Shown here: piece by piece, positions 34,103-42,826 of the stretch | How positions within the stretch are numbered: the stretch's first letter is position 1 | How the letters are laid out: the number at the start of each line of letters is the position of its first letter | Source: Pontibacter akesuensis | GTDB taxonomy: Bacteria > Bacteroidota > Bacteroidia > Cytophagales > Hymenobacteraceae | Direction: 5' to 3' | Length of the DNA stretch: 64,000 nt | Assembly: GCF_001611675.1 (NCBI RefSeq) | Contig: NZ_CP014766.1 | Span: 2,356,001-2,420,000, forward strand | Notes under the pieces: generated by a model | What the model was told of the DNA's origin: nothing | Seen by the model: only the letters and a program-made list of their open reading frames with translations | Database searches by the model: none | Made by a program: the position numbers and the translations under genes

Positions 34103-34699
34103 ATGTTTATTGAACCGCGCGTAGGTAACGTACATCCCGCACACAAACGAGGGTGGATCGAAGTAATTTGTGGATCCATGTTTTCAGGGAAGACGGAGGA
34201 GTTGATCAGGAGGCTGAATCGCGCCAAGATTGCGAAACAGAAAATAGAGATCTTCAAACCCTCCATCGATAAGCGCTACCACGAGGAAGACGTGGTGTCG
34301 CATAATGCCAACGCCATCCGCTCCACACCGATCGGCTTTGCCCAGGACATGCTGTTGCTGGGCGGCAGCTGCGATGTGGTGGGCATCGACGAAGCCCAGT
34401 TCTTTGACGAAGGTTTGCCGGAAGTATGCGTGAAGCTGGCTAACAGCGGCGTGCGCGTGATCGCTGCCGGGTTAGACATGGATTACCTCGGCAAGCCGTT
34501 TGGGCCCATGCCAGCGCTGATGTCGGTGGCAGAGTACGTGACCAAGGTGCACGCCGTATGCGTACAATGCGGGGACATCGCCAACTACTCTTTCCGGATT
34601 GCTGCGGATGAGAAGCAGGTGCTGCTCGGCGAAACCGATTCGTACGAGGCCCGCTGCCGCCATTGCTTTAAGGAAGGATTGAAGAACAAGCAACACTGA
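34103..34699 (+). CDS. tdk: Thymidine kinase (type II)
   Basis: Tdk phosphorylates thymidine in the salvage pathway. The P-loop [11 protein letters not shown] is near residue 18 of the chosen start, the Walker B-like DEAQFF follows, and the lasso region has a four-cysteine zinc site (CVQC and CRHC). The frame extends to a TTG at 34040, but ATG at 34103 ([13 protein letters not shown]) fits Bacteroidota Tdk. It is 17 bases before porZ. Confidence 0.97.
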   Translation: MFIEPRVGNVHPAHKRGWIEVICGSMFSGKTEELIRRLNRAKIAKQKIEIFKPSIDKRYHEEDVVSHNANAIRSTPIGFAQDMLLLGGSCDVVGIDEAQFFDEGLPEVCVKLANSGVRVIAAGLDMDYLGKPFGPMPALMSVAEYVTKVHAVCVQCGDIANYSFRIAADEKQVLLGETDSYEARCRHCFKEGLKNKQH

Positions 34700-34716
34700 A
34701 CTGATTTATACTTGCC

Positions 34717-37020
34717 GTGAACGCCATACTTGCCTTAACCTTGCGCACTTTATACTTGCTGCTGCTGGTATGGCTGGCGGTGGGGCAGGTGCAGGCGCAA
34801 AGCCCGGTGCCTATCGGGAGTTGGCAGGTGCACGTGCCTTACCAGCGCGGCAAGGCCGTAGCCGTGGCCGGCGACAAAGTATACCTGGCAGCGGAGAACG
34901 GTCTTTTCTATTATGATACCGAGTTTAACTCCCTCGAAACGGTAACGACAGTAGACGGCTTAAGCGAGCAGCAGATCAGCGACATTGCCTACGACGAAAC
35001 CTCCCAAATACTGGTGATCGCTTACGCTAACACGAAAGTAGACTTGCTCACCGATGCAGAAACCTACGCGATCACAGACATCTTCCGGGAGCGGATACCC
35101 GGGGAGAAGCAGATTAACAGCGTGTATGTGCACAAGGGGCTGGCCTACCTGGCCACCAGTTTCGGGGTGGTGGTACTGAACCTGCCCAAGCAGGAGGTGC
35201 AGAGCACGTACCGCGCCCTCGGCCCCGGTGGCGCAGAAACCGGTGTCAGTAGCGTCGCCATACTTCAGGGTACTATATACCTCGCCACGAACCACGGCGT
35301 GTTGGCAGCTCCGGCGGCAGGAGCCAACCTGCAGGATTTTAGAAGCTGGCGCAACGTGAACGGCAGTTTGCCCGCCGCTGCTGCCGTAACTGGACTCGCT
35401 ACTTTCAACAACACGCTCTATGTCAGTTCGGGCAGCAGTATCTATACTTACACGAACGGTGCATGGGCAGTTGCTATCACCACAGCTGCCCCTATCCGAA
35501 GTATAAATGCCTCCCCGTCATTTCTATCAGTAGCCACTGCCACGGGTGTCATGCTGCTGGATGCGCAAGGGCAGGCTTATACTTTAAATAACTCCGCTAT
35601 TACTCAGCCACACGAAGCTATTGCCACCGCCGATGGGACCGTTTGGGTTGCCGACAACAGCAGAGGTCTAATAAAACTTAACCAAAGCGGCACTGAAGCC
35701 ACCGCTTTTGCTCCCAACGGCCCCTATGCCAGCAGCAGCTTCTTTGTTTATTCGTACCAGGGCAAAGTGTATGTATTAAGTGGCGGCTTCAGCGAGAGCT
35801 ATACGCCTTTCAACTCCTGGAACGGCTTCTACACCTATGGAAAAGGCCAATGGGCTAGCTATAACCGCTCTCTTTTTCCTGCACCTGGCTTTGCTGCTGC
35901 GCAGGATCTGGTAAGTGCCGAATTTAACCCCACCACCAACAAGCTTTACCTGGCCAGCTACGGCTCGGGCCTGCTTGCGTGGGAGGGGCCGGAGCAGGCA
36001 ACCCTGTACAACAGCGCCAACAGTCCGCTGCTAAGTATAGAGGGGGCGCCGGATGATGTGCGGGTATCGGATGTGGCAGTGGATTACGAGGGGAATGTCT
36101 GGGTGGTGAACCTCAACCGCCGTTCCGGTGCTGCAGGACTGCACAAACTCGCGCCGGACGGTACCTGGCAATCCTATGACTTACAGGGTATAGCCGATGC
36201 CACATACTTGTCGCAAATTGTGCTGGACGATTACAGCCAGAAATGGCTTTCCGTTGCCCCGATGAGTGGGCGTGTAGGTGGTGTGCTGGTGTTTGATGCA
36301 CAGCAGAACCGCACCCGCAGGCTCTCGACCGGAGAGAGCAACGGTAACTTGCCGAGTGCAGCCGTCTACAGCATGGCCAGAGACCTGAACGGTGATATTT
36401 GGGTAGGCACAGGCAATGGGGTAGGCGTGTACTACAACCCGGCTTTTGCGTTCGAAAGCTCGCCGTACGATGCCCGCATTCCCATCATCAATGGGCGGCC
36501 GCTACTGGATGGGCAGGTGGTGCGAACCATTGCCGTAGACGGGGCCAACCGCAAGTGGATGGGCACCGACAACGGCTTATGGCTTTTCGGGGCGGACGGT
36601 GATGAACTGCTGGCGCATTATACTTCCCGAAACAGTCCGCTGCCATCTGACAAGGTGCTTTCCGTGGCTGTAGAGCACCAGTCGGGCGAGGTGTTTATCG
36701 CCACTGATGCGGGCCTTGCCTCCTTCCGCTCCACAGCCACCATTACGGAGGGAGAGCCTGAATGCGCCGTGGTATTTCCCAATCCGGTGCGCACAGATTA
36801 TACTGGTCAAGTGGCCGTTTCGGGTTTGCCTAACAATGCCGATGTGCGCATCACCGATGTATCCGGCACGCTGGTGTACCGGGGCAAGGCAACAGGCGGC
36901 ACTTTTGCCTGGAACGCTCGCGATTACAACGGAAAACGCGTGAAGGCGGGCGTGTACCTTGTGCTCAGTGCAAGCGAGAACGGCGATCAAACCTGTATCA
37001 GCAAAATAGCCGTACTTTAG
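34717..37020 (+). CDS. porZ: Type IX secretion protein PorZ
   Basis: PorZ is a surface-associated component of the type IX system, needed to attach cargo proteins to anionic lipopolysaccharide. A signal peptide ends about residue 26 (VQAQ). Two seven-bladed propellers follow with repeats like NSVYVHKGLAYLATSFGVVVL and SMARDLNGDIWVGTGNGVGVY. The C-terminal domain (about 690-767) has the PNP motif in VVFPNPV and the ending AGVYLVL, typical of a type A sorting domain. The start is GTG at 34717. It lies between tdk and recO. Confidence 0.9.
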   Translation: MNAILALTLRTLYLLLLVWLAVGQVQAQSPVPIGSWQVHVPYQRGKAVAVAGDKVYLAAENGLFYYDTEFNSLETVTTVDGLSEQQISDIAYDETSQILVIAYANTKVDLLTDAETYAITDIFRERIPGEKQINSVYVHKGLAYLATSFGVVVLNLPKQEVQSTYRALGPGGAETGVSSVAILQGTIYLATNHGVLAAPAAGANLQDFRSWRNVNGSLPAAAAVTGLATFNNTLYVSSGSSIYTYTNGAWAVAITTAAPIRSINASPSFLSVATATGVMLLDAQGQAYTLNNSAITQPHEAIATADGTVWVADNSRGLIKLNQSGTEATAFAPNGPYASSSFFVYSYQGKVYVLSGGFSESYTPFNSWNGFYTYGKGQWASYNRSLFPAPGFAAAQDLVSAEFNPTTNKLYLASYGSGLLAWEGPEQATLYNSANSPLLSIEGAPDDVRVSDVAVDYEGNVWVVNLNRRSGAAGLHKLAPDGTWQSYDLQGIADATYLSQIVLDDYSQKWLSVAPMSGRVGGVLVFDAQQNRTRRLSTGESNGNLPSAAVYSMARDLNGDIWVGTGNGVGVYYNPAFAFESSPYDARIPIINGRPLLDGQVVRTIAVDGANRKWMGTDNGLWLFGADGDELLAHYTSRNSPLPSDKVLSVAVEHQSGEVFIATDAGLASFRSTATITEGEPECAVVFPNPVRTDYTGQVAVSGLPNNADVRITDVSGTLVYRGKATGGTFAWNARDYNGKRVKAGVYLVLSASENGDQTCISKIAVL

Positions 37021-37023
37021 AGC

Positions 37024-37734
37024 ATGTTAGTTAAAACAAGGGGCATTGTGCTTAGCAGCATCAAGTATAGGGAAACGTCCATCATCTCTAAAATGTATAC
37101 GGAGGCGCTGGGCGTGCAGTCCTATATCGTGAATGGCGTGCGGAGGCAAAAGCCCGGTGGTCGCATTGCGTTGTTCCAGCCGTTCACGCTGCTCGACATG
37201 GTGGTTTATACTTCGGCCAGGGGAGGGCTTACGCGCATCAATGAGTTTCGGTCGGCTCATCCGTTTTCCTCTATTCCCTTTGACATCCGGAAGAGCAGTA
37301 TTTTGCTGTTTTTATCGGAGGTGGTGGCGCGTACGATAAAAGAGGAGGAGGAGAATCCTTCGCTGTTTCACTTCCTGTACCACGCCGTAATCACGTTCGA
37401 TGAGATGGACACGGGCTATGAGAACTTTCACCTGGTGTTTTTGCTGCAGTTAAGCTACCACTTGGGCTTTGGCCCTGGCTCCGGGGCAGAGGTGGTGGAG
37501 CAGGTGGCTTTCTCGTCTAATGCTCAATCGGCTACCTCGGCACCCACCGTGATGGCCATGCAGGTACACGAAGTATACTTCAACCAGCTGCTGCAGGACC
37601 CGAACAACGCTACGGTACCCAACGGCAAAGTGCGCCGCGAACTGCTCGATATCCTCATCCGCTACTACCAGCTGCATGTGGATAAGCTGGGGGAGATTAA
37701 ATCACTGGCTATACTTTCAGAGGTGCTGGCCTAA
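37024..37734 (+). CDS. recO: DNA repair protein RecO
   Basis: RecO helps load RecA on single-stranded DNA in the RecFOR pathway. The N-terminal OB fold MLVKTRGIVLSSIKYRETSIISKMYTEALG and the basic QKPGGRIALFQPFTLLDMVVY are typical. The 236-residue length is usual. The four zinc cysteines of some RecO proteins are absent. It starts three bases after the porZ stop. Confidence 0.95.
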   Translation: MLVKTRGIVLSSIKYRETSIISKMYTEALGVQSYIVNGVRRQKPGGRIALFQPFTLLDMVVYTSARGGLTRINEFRSAHPFSSIPFDIRKSSILLFLSEVVARTIKEEEENPSLFHFLYHAVITFDEMDTGYENFHLVFLLQLSYHLGFGPGSGAEVVEQVAFSSNAQSATSAPTVMAMQVHEVYFNQLLQDPNNATVPNGKVRRELLDILIRYYQLHVDKLGEIKSLAILSEVLA

Positions 37735-37745
37735 GTATAGCTCAC

Positions 37746-37782
37746 AAAAAAGGCCACCGAATTTCTCCAGTGGCCTTTTTTT
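37746..37782. terminator. Two-way terminator between recO and the FKBP genes
   Basis: AAAAAAGGCCAC and GTGGCCTTTTTTT form a stem with A and T runs on both sides, serving convergent genes. Confidence 0.9.
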
Positions 37783-37799
37783 ATAGCATTTGGTATTGC

Positions 37800-38315
37800 T
37801 TACCAAACATCCTCTATCACCATATCAAACACCAGCACCGAGTTGGCAGGTATGCCTTGCACGGGCTGGCGGCCGTAGCCGAGGTGCGACGGTATGAACA
37901 AACGCGCTTTCTCGCCTTCCTTCATCAGTTGCAAACCCTCATCCCATCCCGGTATAACGCCGCCAATGCCTACCTTCAGCTTAAGGGGTTTGCCGCGCTT
38001 GTAGCTGGAGTCAAACTCGTTGCCATCCAGCAGTATGCCTGTATAATTTACCGCAACGCTGTCGCCACGGAAAACATTGACACCGGTGCCCTCTTCCAGT
38101 TTCTGGTAGTATAAACCGCTGCGTGTTTTTACCAGCGTGCCCGGATCGATGCCCTTGGCTTTAAAGTACTCCTGTAGCTGTTCTTCGTTCTTTGCCTTGT
38201 AATCGGTATAGAAACTGTCTTCCTCTTTGCAGGCGGAGAATGATAAAATAAATGCAAAAATCAGAAGCGCGCCCATAAGGCCGCTTCTGTTCTTGTTAAG
38301 GATGCTTTGTAACAT
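37800..38315 (-). CDS. FKBP-type prolyl isomerase lipoprotein, short
   Basis: This 171-residue lipoprotein has lipid on Cys29 (SACKEED), followed by an acidic run, then a single FKBP domain with the active-site patterns FDSSYKRGKPLKLKVGIGGVIPGWDEGLQLMKEGEKARLFIPSHLGYGRQ. It folds proline-containing proteins in the periplasm or at the surface. It starts 12 bases after the next gene's stop, so both are one operon. Confidence 0.93.
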   Translation of the reverse strand: MLQSILNKNRSGLMGALLIFAFILSFSACKEEDSFYTDYKAKNEEQLQEYFKAKGIDPGTLVKTRSGLYYQKLEEGTGVNVFRGDSVAVNYTGILLDGNEFDSSYKRGKPLKLKVGIGGVIPGWDEGLQLMKEGEKARLFIPSHLGYGRQPVQGIPANSVLVFDMVIEDVW

Positions 38316-38327
38316 AATTAGCGTTTA

Positions 38328-39299
38328 CTATTGTTGTTTCTCTACGTCCAGCAGTTCAATGTCGAAGCGCAGGATAGAGTTGGCTGGCATGTCCGGGCCA
38401 CGCTCCTGCTCACCGTAAGCCAGCGTAGAAGGAATAAGCAAAGTAGCCTTGCTGCCTTCTTTCAGTTGCTGAATGGCATCATCCCATCCTTTGATTACCT
38501 GGCCCTGGCCAAGTACAAACTTAAATGGCTCGTTGTTGTTCATCGCGTTCTCGCGTGATGACTCCAGCTGCTTGCCGTCCAGGTGCGTGAGCACGTAGTG
38601 CACAGTTACCTGGTCGCCGGCATTTGCCTGTGGGCCTTTGCCTTCTTCGGTTACCACGTAGTACACGCCTGACTCAGTTTTCTGCGCGTTTGGCAGGCTC
38701 TTCTCCTGAAGATACTTCAGAATGATGGCATCGTCAATTTTAAGCTGCTCAGTGGCACGTACCTGCGATTGCTTCATCTGCTCTTCAAACATCTTCTGCT
38801 GGTCTATCATTGCCTGCTCACGCGACTGCACTTTCTCTGCCTTCAAAAAGAAGGTAAGGTTAGAGCCCGGCTTGATGAACGGCGGCATTGGCTGTCCAAA
38901 CGTCTTCGCGAAAAGCGAATCGGCGTTCACCTTAAACACACCGCTGTCTCCCGGAGAAAGCATCATCAACGCATTTTCTAAGCTGCCTTTGAAAGACGGC
39001 TCCATAACCGGAATCATGATCGGCATGCCCGCACCCTGGGTACGGGAATCGAACAGGAGGGAGTCCGCGTCGTTTTTATAAGACATGTGCATCGTTACCA
39101 CCTGGCCTATTTTGGCACCGGTAGTGTCCTCTGCAGCAACTTCTCCTTTGTTTTCGTACTCACCGTCCTCATTTTGCTCAAAGATCTTGTAAGTCAGACC
39201 GTCGGCAGTCGTGTAGAACTCATCGTTATTTTTGTTGCAGCCCTGCAACAGTAACGCACCGGCTAGTACCGGCAATAAGAATTTGGTTTTAGATAGCAT
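38328..39299 (-). CDS. FKBP-type prolyl isomerase lipoprotein, two domains
   Basis: This 323-residue lipoprotein carries lipid on Cys21. The C-terminal FKBP domain is intact (VHYVLTHLDGKQLESS, VIKGWDDAIQQLKEGSKATLLIPSTLAYG). An N-terminal FKBP-like domain (MHMSYKNDADSLLFDSR...SFKGSLENALMMLSPGDSGVFKV) has lost some active-site residues, so only one domain is likely catalytic. The linker is a coiled-coil-like helix EQAMIDQQKMFEEQMKQS. It resembles gliding-associated PPIases but the link is not proven. Confidence 0.9.
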   Translation of the reverse strand: MLSKTKFLLPVLAGALLLQGCNKNNDEFYTTADGLTYKIFEQNEDGEYENKGEVAAEDTTGAKIGQVVTMHMSYKNDADSLLFDSRTQGAGMPIMIPVMEPSFKGSLENALMMLSPGDSGVFKVNADSLFAKTFGQPMPPFIKPGSNLTFFLKAEKVQSREQAMIDQQKMFEEQMKQSQVRATEQLKIDDAIILKYLQEKSLPNAQKTESGVYYVVTEEGKGPQANAGDQVTVHYVLTHLDGKQLESSRENAMNNNEPFKFVLGQGQVIKGWDDAIQQLKEGSKATLLIPSTLAYGEQERGPDMPANSILRFDIELLDVEKQQ

Positions 39300-39324
39300 T
39301 TAATATAGGTTGATATAATTTTGA

Positions 39325-40347
39325 TTACCTGGTTGTGGCCTGCTGCAGCTTCTCTTTGTAAGCGGGCAGCAAGCTTTCGAATTTCGCTACCGTGGCTTCC
39401 AGCGAGTCCAGCGACATGCCGCCTGCTGCGTTCTTGTGGCCGCCGCCGTTAAAATGCTCCCGTGCAAACTCGTTTGCCGAGAAAGCACCAACCGAGCGAA
39501 ACGACATTTTCACGGCTTCCCTGCGGTCGATGATAAGGGCGGCAAAAACAATGCCCTCGATTGACAGCGCATAGTTCACCAGTCCTTCCGTATCGCCTGT
39601 TTTGGAGTCGTACTTTTTCAGCTCGTCGGCTGTTATGGAGATGTAGGCGGTGTTATACTCGCGCAGCACCACCAGTTTATCCTTCAAGGCATAACCCAAA
39701 AAGCGCAGGCGCAGTTCAGAAGAGCTGTCGTAAATAAGGCGGTGAATGTCTGAAGTTCTCACCCCGATGTTCAGCAGGTCGGCAATGATAAGGTGCACGT
39801 TCTTAGAAGTGCTTGGGTGGCGGAACGATCCAGTGTCCGTCATAATGCCGGCGTAAAGGCTCTCGCCGATACCCGCGTCAATCATGTCGCCGTCGCCCAT
39901 TGCCTTAATCAGGTCATACACGATCTCTGCCGTGGCAGCCGCGTCGGTGTTGGCAAAGTCCAGGTCGGCAAAGTCTTCGGGCTGCAGGTGGTGGTCTATC
40001 AGCACCTTAGTGCCTGGTGCCTGCCGGATATACTCGCCCATCTCGTTGATGCGCGAGAGATTGTTGAAATCAAGGCAAAAGATAACCTGGGCCTCGTTGA
40101 TGATCCGCTGCACCAGGGCGTCGTTTTTCTCTGAGTATACCATCACATCGTCGTTGCCCTGCATCCAGTTCAGAAAAGAGGGATAATCAGACGGGGTGAT
40201 TACCGTAACGTGGTGGCCTTTCTTTTTCAGGTAGCCCGCCAGGCCAAGCGACGAGCCCAGTGCATCGGCATCCGGTTTATGATGCGTGGTGATCATCACC
40301 TCTTTAGGCTCACTTAAAAGCTCTTTTAGAGCATTAATATTATGCAT
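39325..40347 (-). CDS. DHH-family phosphoesterase (NrnA-like)
   Basis: NrnA-like proteins degrade short oligoribonucleotides and 3'-phosphoadenosine phosphate. The DHH domain has HHKPDADALGSS near the N-terminus and VLIDHHLQPEDF in the middle, and the DHHA1 domain carries GGGHKNAAGG. The frame extends to 40470, but ATG at 40347 gives the usual N-terminus of 340 residues. It is divergent from ndk. Confidence 0.93.
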   Translation of the reverse strand: MHNINALKELLSEPKEVMITTHHKPDADALGSSLGLAGYLKKKGHHVTVITPSDYPSFLNWMQGNDDVMVYSEKNDALVQRIINEAQVIFCLDFNNLSRINEMGEYIRQAPGTKVLIDHHLQPEDFADLDFANTDAAATAEIVYDLIKAMGDGDMIDAGIGESLYAGIMTDTGSFRHPSTSKNVHLIIADLLNIGVRTSDIHRLIYDSSSELRLRFLGYALKDKLVVLREYNTAYISITADELKKYDSKTGDTEGLVNYALSIEGIVFAALIIDRREAVKMSFRSVGAFSANEFAREHFNGGGHKNAAGGMSLDSLEATVAKFESLLPAYKEKLQQATTR

Positions 40348-40518
40348 ACTGAGTAGATAAATCCTCTGATTAATAAGGATATAAGGCGCGAATTTCTGAA
40401 TAAAATACGTGTAAAGCAACAATAGCCCTATTTTGCTGCCGCCGTGCCGCCTACAATACAAATGTGGCACTTAACTAAACTATAACCTAAAAGTCTGCTA
40501 ATATTCCCCGAAATGCGC

Positions 40519-40526
40519 TACTTTTG
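40519..40526 (+). promoter_or_regulatory. Candidate -7 element for ndk
   Basis: TACTTTTG matches TAnnTTTG. The transcript would begin about 37 bases before the ATG at 40570. Confidence 0.6.
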
Positions 40527-40569
40527 CCAACTTAAATAAGAAGTATAAACACTAAAGGTAAAAAGAAAC

Positions 40570-40989
40570 ATGGCCGGAAACATCACATTCACTATGATTA
40601 AACCTGATGCGGTTGCAGATAACCACATTGGCGGCATAACTAAGATGATCGAAGAAGGCGGCTTCCGCGTGGTAGCGATGAAAAAGACAAAGCTGACAGA
40701 GGAGCGTGCCGGAAAGTTTTATGAAGTGCACAAGGAGCGTCCGTTTTACGGCGACCTGGTAAAATATATGTCTTCTGGCCCTATCGTGGCTATGATCCTG
40801 GAGAAGGACAACGCCGTGGAGGATTTCCGCAAGCTAATCGGCGCGACGAACCCGGCCCAGGCTGAGGAAGGCACCATCCGTAAGAAGTACGCGAAGTCTA
40901 TCGAGGCAAACGCTGTTCACGGCTCAGACTCTGATGAGAACGCACAGATTGAAGGCGACTTCTACTTCTCTGCCGACGAGCGTTTCTAA
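40570..40989 (+). CDS. ndk: Nucleoside diphosphate kinase
   Basis: Ndk balances nucleoside triphosphate pools by phosphate exchange through a histidine. The phosphohistidine is His117 in NAVHGSDS, a perfect match to NxxH(G/A)SDS. The start [15 protein letters not shown] is canonical. The 139-residue length is normal. A strong terminator follows. Confidence 0.98.
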   Translation: MAGNITFTMIKPDAVADNHIGGITKMIEEGGFRVVAMKKTKLTEERAGKFYEVHKERPFYGDLVKYMSSGPIVAMILEKDNAVEDFRKLIGATNPAQAEEGTIRKKYAKSIEANAVHGSDSDENAQIEGDFYFSADERF

Positions 40990-41019
40990 GCAGTATTGAA
41001 AGTATACTTATTGATTCAA

Positions 41020-41052
41020 AGCCTGCCAGACGCACTTCTGGCAGGCTTTTTT
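41020..41052 (+). terminator. Terminator after ndk
   Basis: AGCCTGCCAGA and TCTGGCAGGCT form an 11-pair stem followed by a T run. Confidence 0.9.
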
Positions 41053-41248
41053 CATGCCAGTCATACTTGGAGGCGTCTCTAGTGCAAGCGCACGCTTGTA
41101 TCTTCCGTGTAGCAGAACAAGATTGTAGTTGTTAGTCTCACGTTTCATACTGTCATAAGCATTCTAGTTCCCACGCCCCTCGGGGAGAGCACTAGGAAGA
41201 GGGGCTTCGGAAAGCTGTCGCGTTTATTCATTGATTTCGCTATTCATT

Positions 41249-41510
41249 CTAGCCGCTGTTTCCGCAACTTCAGCCAAGCTATCCTTTCTAGCCTCTGTTC
41301 ATCCTCTAGTTCCCAAATACCTACTGTTTCACTTCTGGCTTTGGAGCGCTCACGGCTGGGGCAGGGGCCCTACAGGAGCGGGGCCTCGTCCTCGGGCATT
41401 GCGCTGTGCAATTGAAGCTGCTGGCACCGCATCAATTACAAGGCGCTCTTTTTCGAGGGCCCCTACCCCCACCCAAAGACTAAAATCAGTTCAGATGGCA
41501 AAAGCAGTTG
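41249..41510 (+). repeat. Dispersed intergenic repeat, copy 2
   Basis: Same landmarks as copy 1, plus GTGCAATTGAAGCTGCT and CATCAATTACAAGGCGCTC, which are shared with copy 3 and form an inverted pair around their own loop. A frame at 41231-41548 covers it and is rejected as a gene. Confidence 0.75.
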
Positions 41511-41525
41511 CCATATACCTTTGTC

Positions 41526-41643
41526 CAAGTCCCCCTTTGAAGGGGTAGGGGGATGTTTTACGGTTGCTGATAATTCCGTTAAGATATCAGACCAAAAGCC
41601 TCACTCCCTCCCCTGTTTTTAGGGGAGGGCTGGGGAGGGGTAA
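41526..41643. repeat. Pair of C/G-run hairpin repeats
   Basis: CCCCCTTTGAAGGGG followed by TAGGGGGATGT (41529-41555) recurs at about 57928-57955. CTCCCTCCCCTGTTTTTAGG at 41602 and GGGAGGGCTGGGGAGGGGT after it are shared in style with 1828-1865. Confidence 0.6.
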
Positions 41644-41712
41644 ATTCCGCTCCTAGGAGAAGCTAGGTGTGTATAACTTAATCCAGATTTAAGAAAGCGC
41701 CAGACACAAAGA

Positions 41713-41741
41713 AACGGCCAGCCCTTTTGAGGCTGGCCGTT
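41713..41741 (-). terminator. Terminator after the LysM gene
   Basis: AACGGCCAGCC and GGCTGGCCGTT form an 11-pair stem; a T-rich tail follows on the minus strand. Confidence 0.75.
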
Positions 41742-41765
41742 CTGCTTTAAACACAAACAGTATCT

Positions 41766-42146
41766 TTAGTCGCGGGGAATAACCAGACGCTGGCCGGGGC
41801 GAATCAGGTCGGGGTTGTCGCCTATCTTGTCTTTGTTCGCCTCATAAATCCTTTTCCACGTATTGGCGTCGCCGTAGTGCTTCTTCGCAATTTTTGAAAG
41901 GGAGTCGCCACTCTGCACAGTGTAAATATCCTGGTTCGGGCCGGCAGTGGTTGTCTGCTGCTTATCGCTTTCGCTGTAAAAACCCTGCTCCGGATGGCCG
42001 GGGGACTTGGTTACCATATCGCCGCCCTTGCTGATGGGCTGCGTGCCCTTTGGAGTTTCTACGCGCTTGGAGGATTGTACATTGCTTGTTGGTTTTGATG
42101 CTTTCTCTTCCTTGCCCTTCTTATTGAAAAAATCTAACAGTCCCAT
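41766..42146 (-). CDS. LysM-domain protein
   Basis: This 126-residue protein has a disordered Lys/Ser/Thr/Pro-rich N-terminus (1-70) and one C-terminal LysM domain (about 75-124: YTVQSGDSLSKIAKKHYGDANTWKRIYEANKDKI...IRPGQRLVIP). LysM binds N-acetylglucosamine in peptidoglycan. No signal peptide is visible, so it may be a cytosolic BON/LysM-type protein. The stop is followed by a terminator. Confidence 0.9.
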   Translation of the reverse strand: MGLLDFFNKKGKEEKASKPTSNVQSSKRVETPKGTQPISKGGDMVTKSPGHPEQGFYSESDKQQTTTAGPNQDIYTVQSGDSLSKIAKKHYGDANTWKRIYEANKDKIGDNPDLIRPGQRLVIPRD

Positions 42147-42339
42147 ACTAATTCTTTTTAAGTCTTAAGGTTTTCATAGCCGCGGCACGTCCATGTTGCC
42201 GCACAGTATAAGATACGCCGCAAGAGGCAGTTAGTTATACTGCCCTTGCGGCAACAGGAAAGTATGCCCTGCCGTAAAGGGACAGACGCAGCCGAAGTAT
42301 GGCGGCGGGAAATTTGCATTCATCTGAAAGAAACAAACT

Positions 42340-42750
42340 ATGAAAAGTATAAAGACATCAAACATGCTGTATTCCCTGTTGCTAAGCGTGCTGCTGCTAA
42401 GCTGCGGTGGTGATAAGGAGGAAGTAGGGGCAGAGACCCTCTTATCAGGCCCGGACAATAAAACCTGGGTAGCTAATGAAGAGCTAAATGCTGCAGGCGA
42501 TGAGCAGGACCTGAGCAAGGAAGAGAAAGCGCAAACCATGCAGTTCTATGCCGATGGCCGCTTTGCCATGGGTGGCGGCGGTTCGCTGCAAACCGGTACC
42601 TGGCAGTTTGACCAGGCAGCAAAACGCCTGACGCTGCAGTTTGAGGGCCAGGACGTGACACAGAACTTTGAAGTGCAGAAGCTGGATGACGACGAACTCA
42701 ACCTGCGTGGCGCGGATGGTACCGTGTTGGAACTGGAAGTGAAAAAATAA
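42340..42750 (+). CDS. Lipocalin-like lipoprotein
   Basis: This 136-residue lipoprotein has lipid on Cys22 (LLSCGGD), followed by a short acidic stretch. The mature part (NKTWVANEELNAAGDEQDL..., TGTWQFDQAAKRLTLQFEGQD...EVQKLDDDELNLRGADG) looks like a small lipocalin-like beta sandwich (DUF4488/DUF5004 style). The role is unknown. A terminator follows. Confidence 0.75.
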   Translation: MKSIKTSNMLYSLLLSVLLLSCGGDKEEVGAETLLSGPDNKTWVANEELNAAGDEQDLSKEEKAQTMQFYADGRFAMGGGGSLQTGTWQFDQAAKRLTLQFEGQDVTQNFEVQKLDDDELNLRGADGTVLELEVKK

Positions 42751-42795
42751 CTTATTTACTGATTTGAAGTATAAATCAGTGGTTTCGATTTATAG

Positions 42796-42826
42796 CGGCA
42801 GTCTGCTTTGGCAGGCTGCCGTTTTT
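42796..42826 (+). terminator. Terminator after the lipocalin-like gene
   Basis: CGGCAG with TCTGC and GCAGG with CTGCCG form a stem ending in five T. Confidence 0.8.

Larger units (their letters stand above)
41053..41765. other. Repeat-filled gap between ndk and the LysM gene
   Basis: These 713 bases hold no credible gene. They contain a CAAGCGCACGCTTG hairpin near 41.09 kb, several C/G-run hairpins (41170-41193, 41526-41559, 41602-41643), dispersed repeat copy 2 and the LysM-gene terminator. Confidence 0.8.

Noticed and set aside
41231..41548. 105-codon frame
   Set aside because: It covers repeat copy 2 and C/G hairpins and has an odd composition; no domain or start context.
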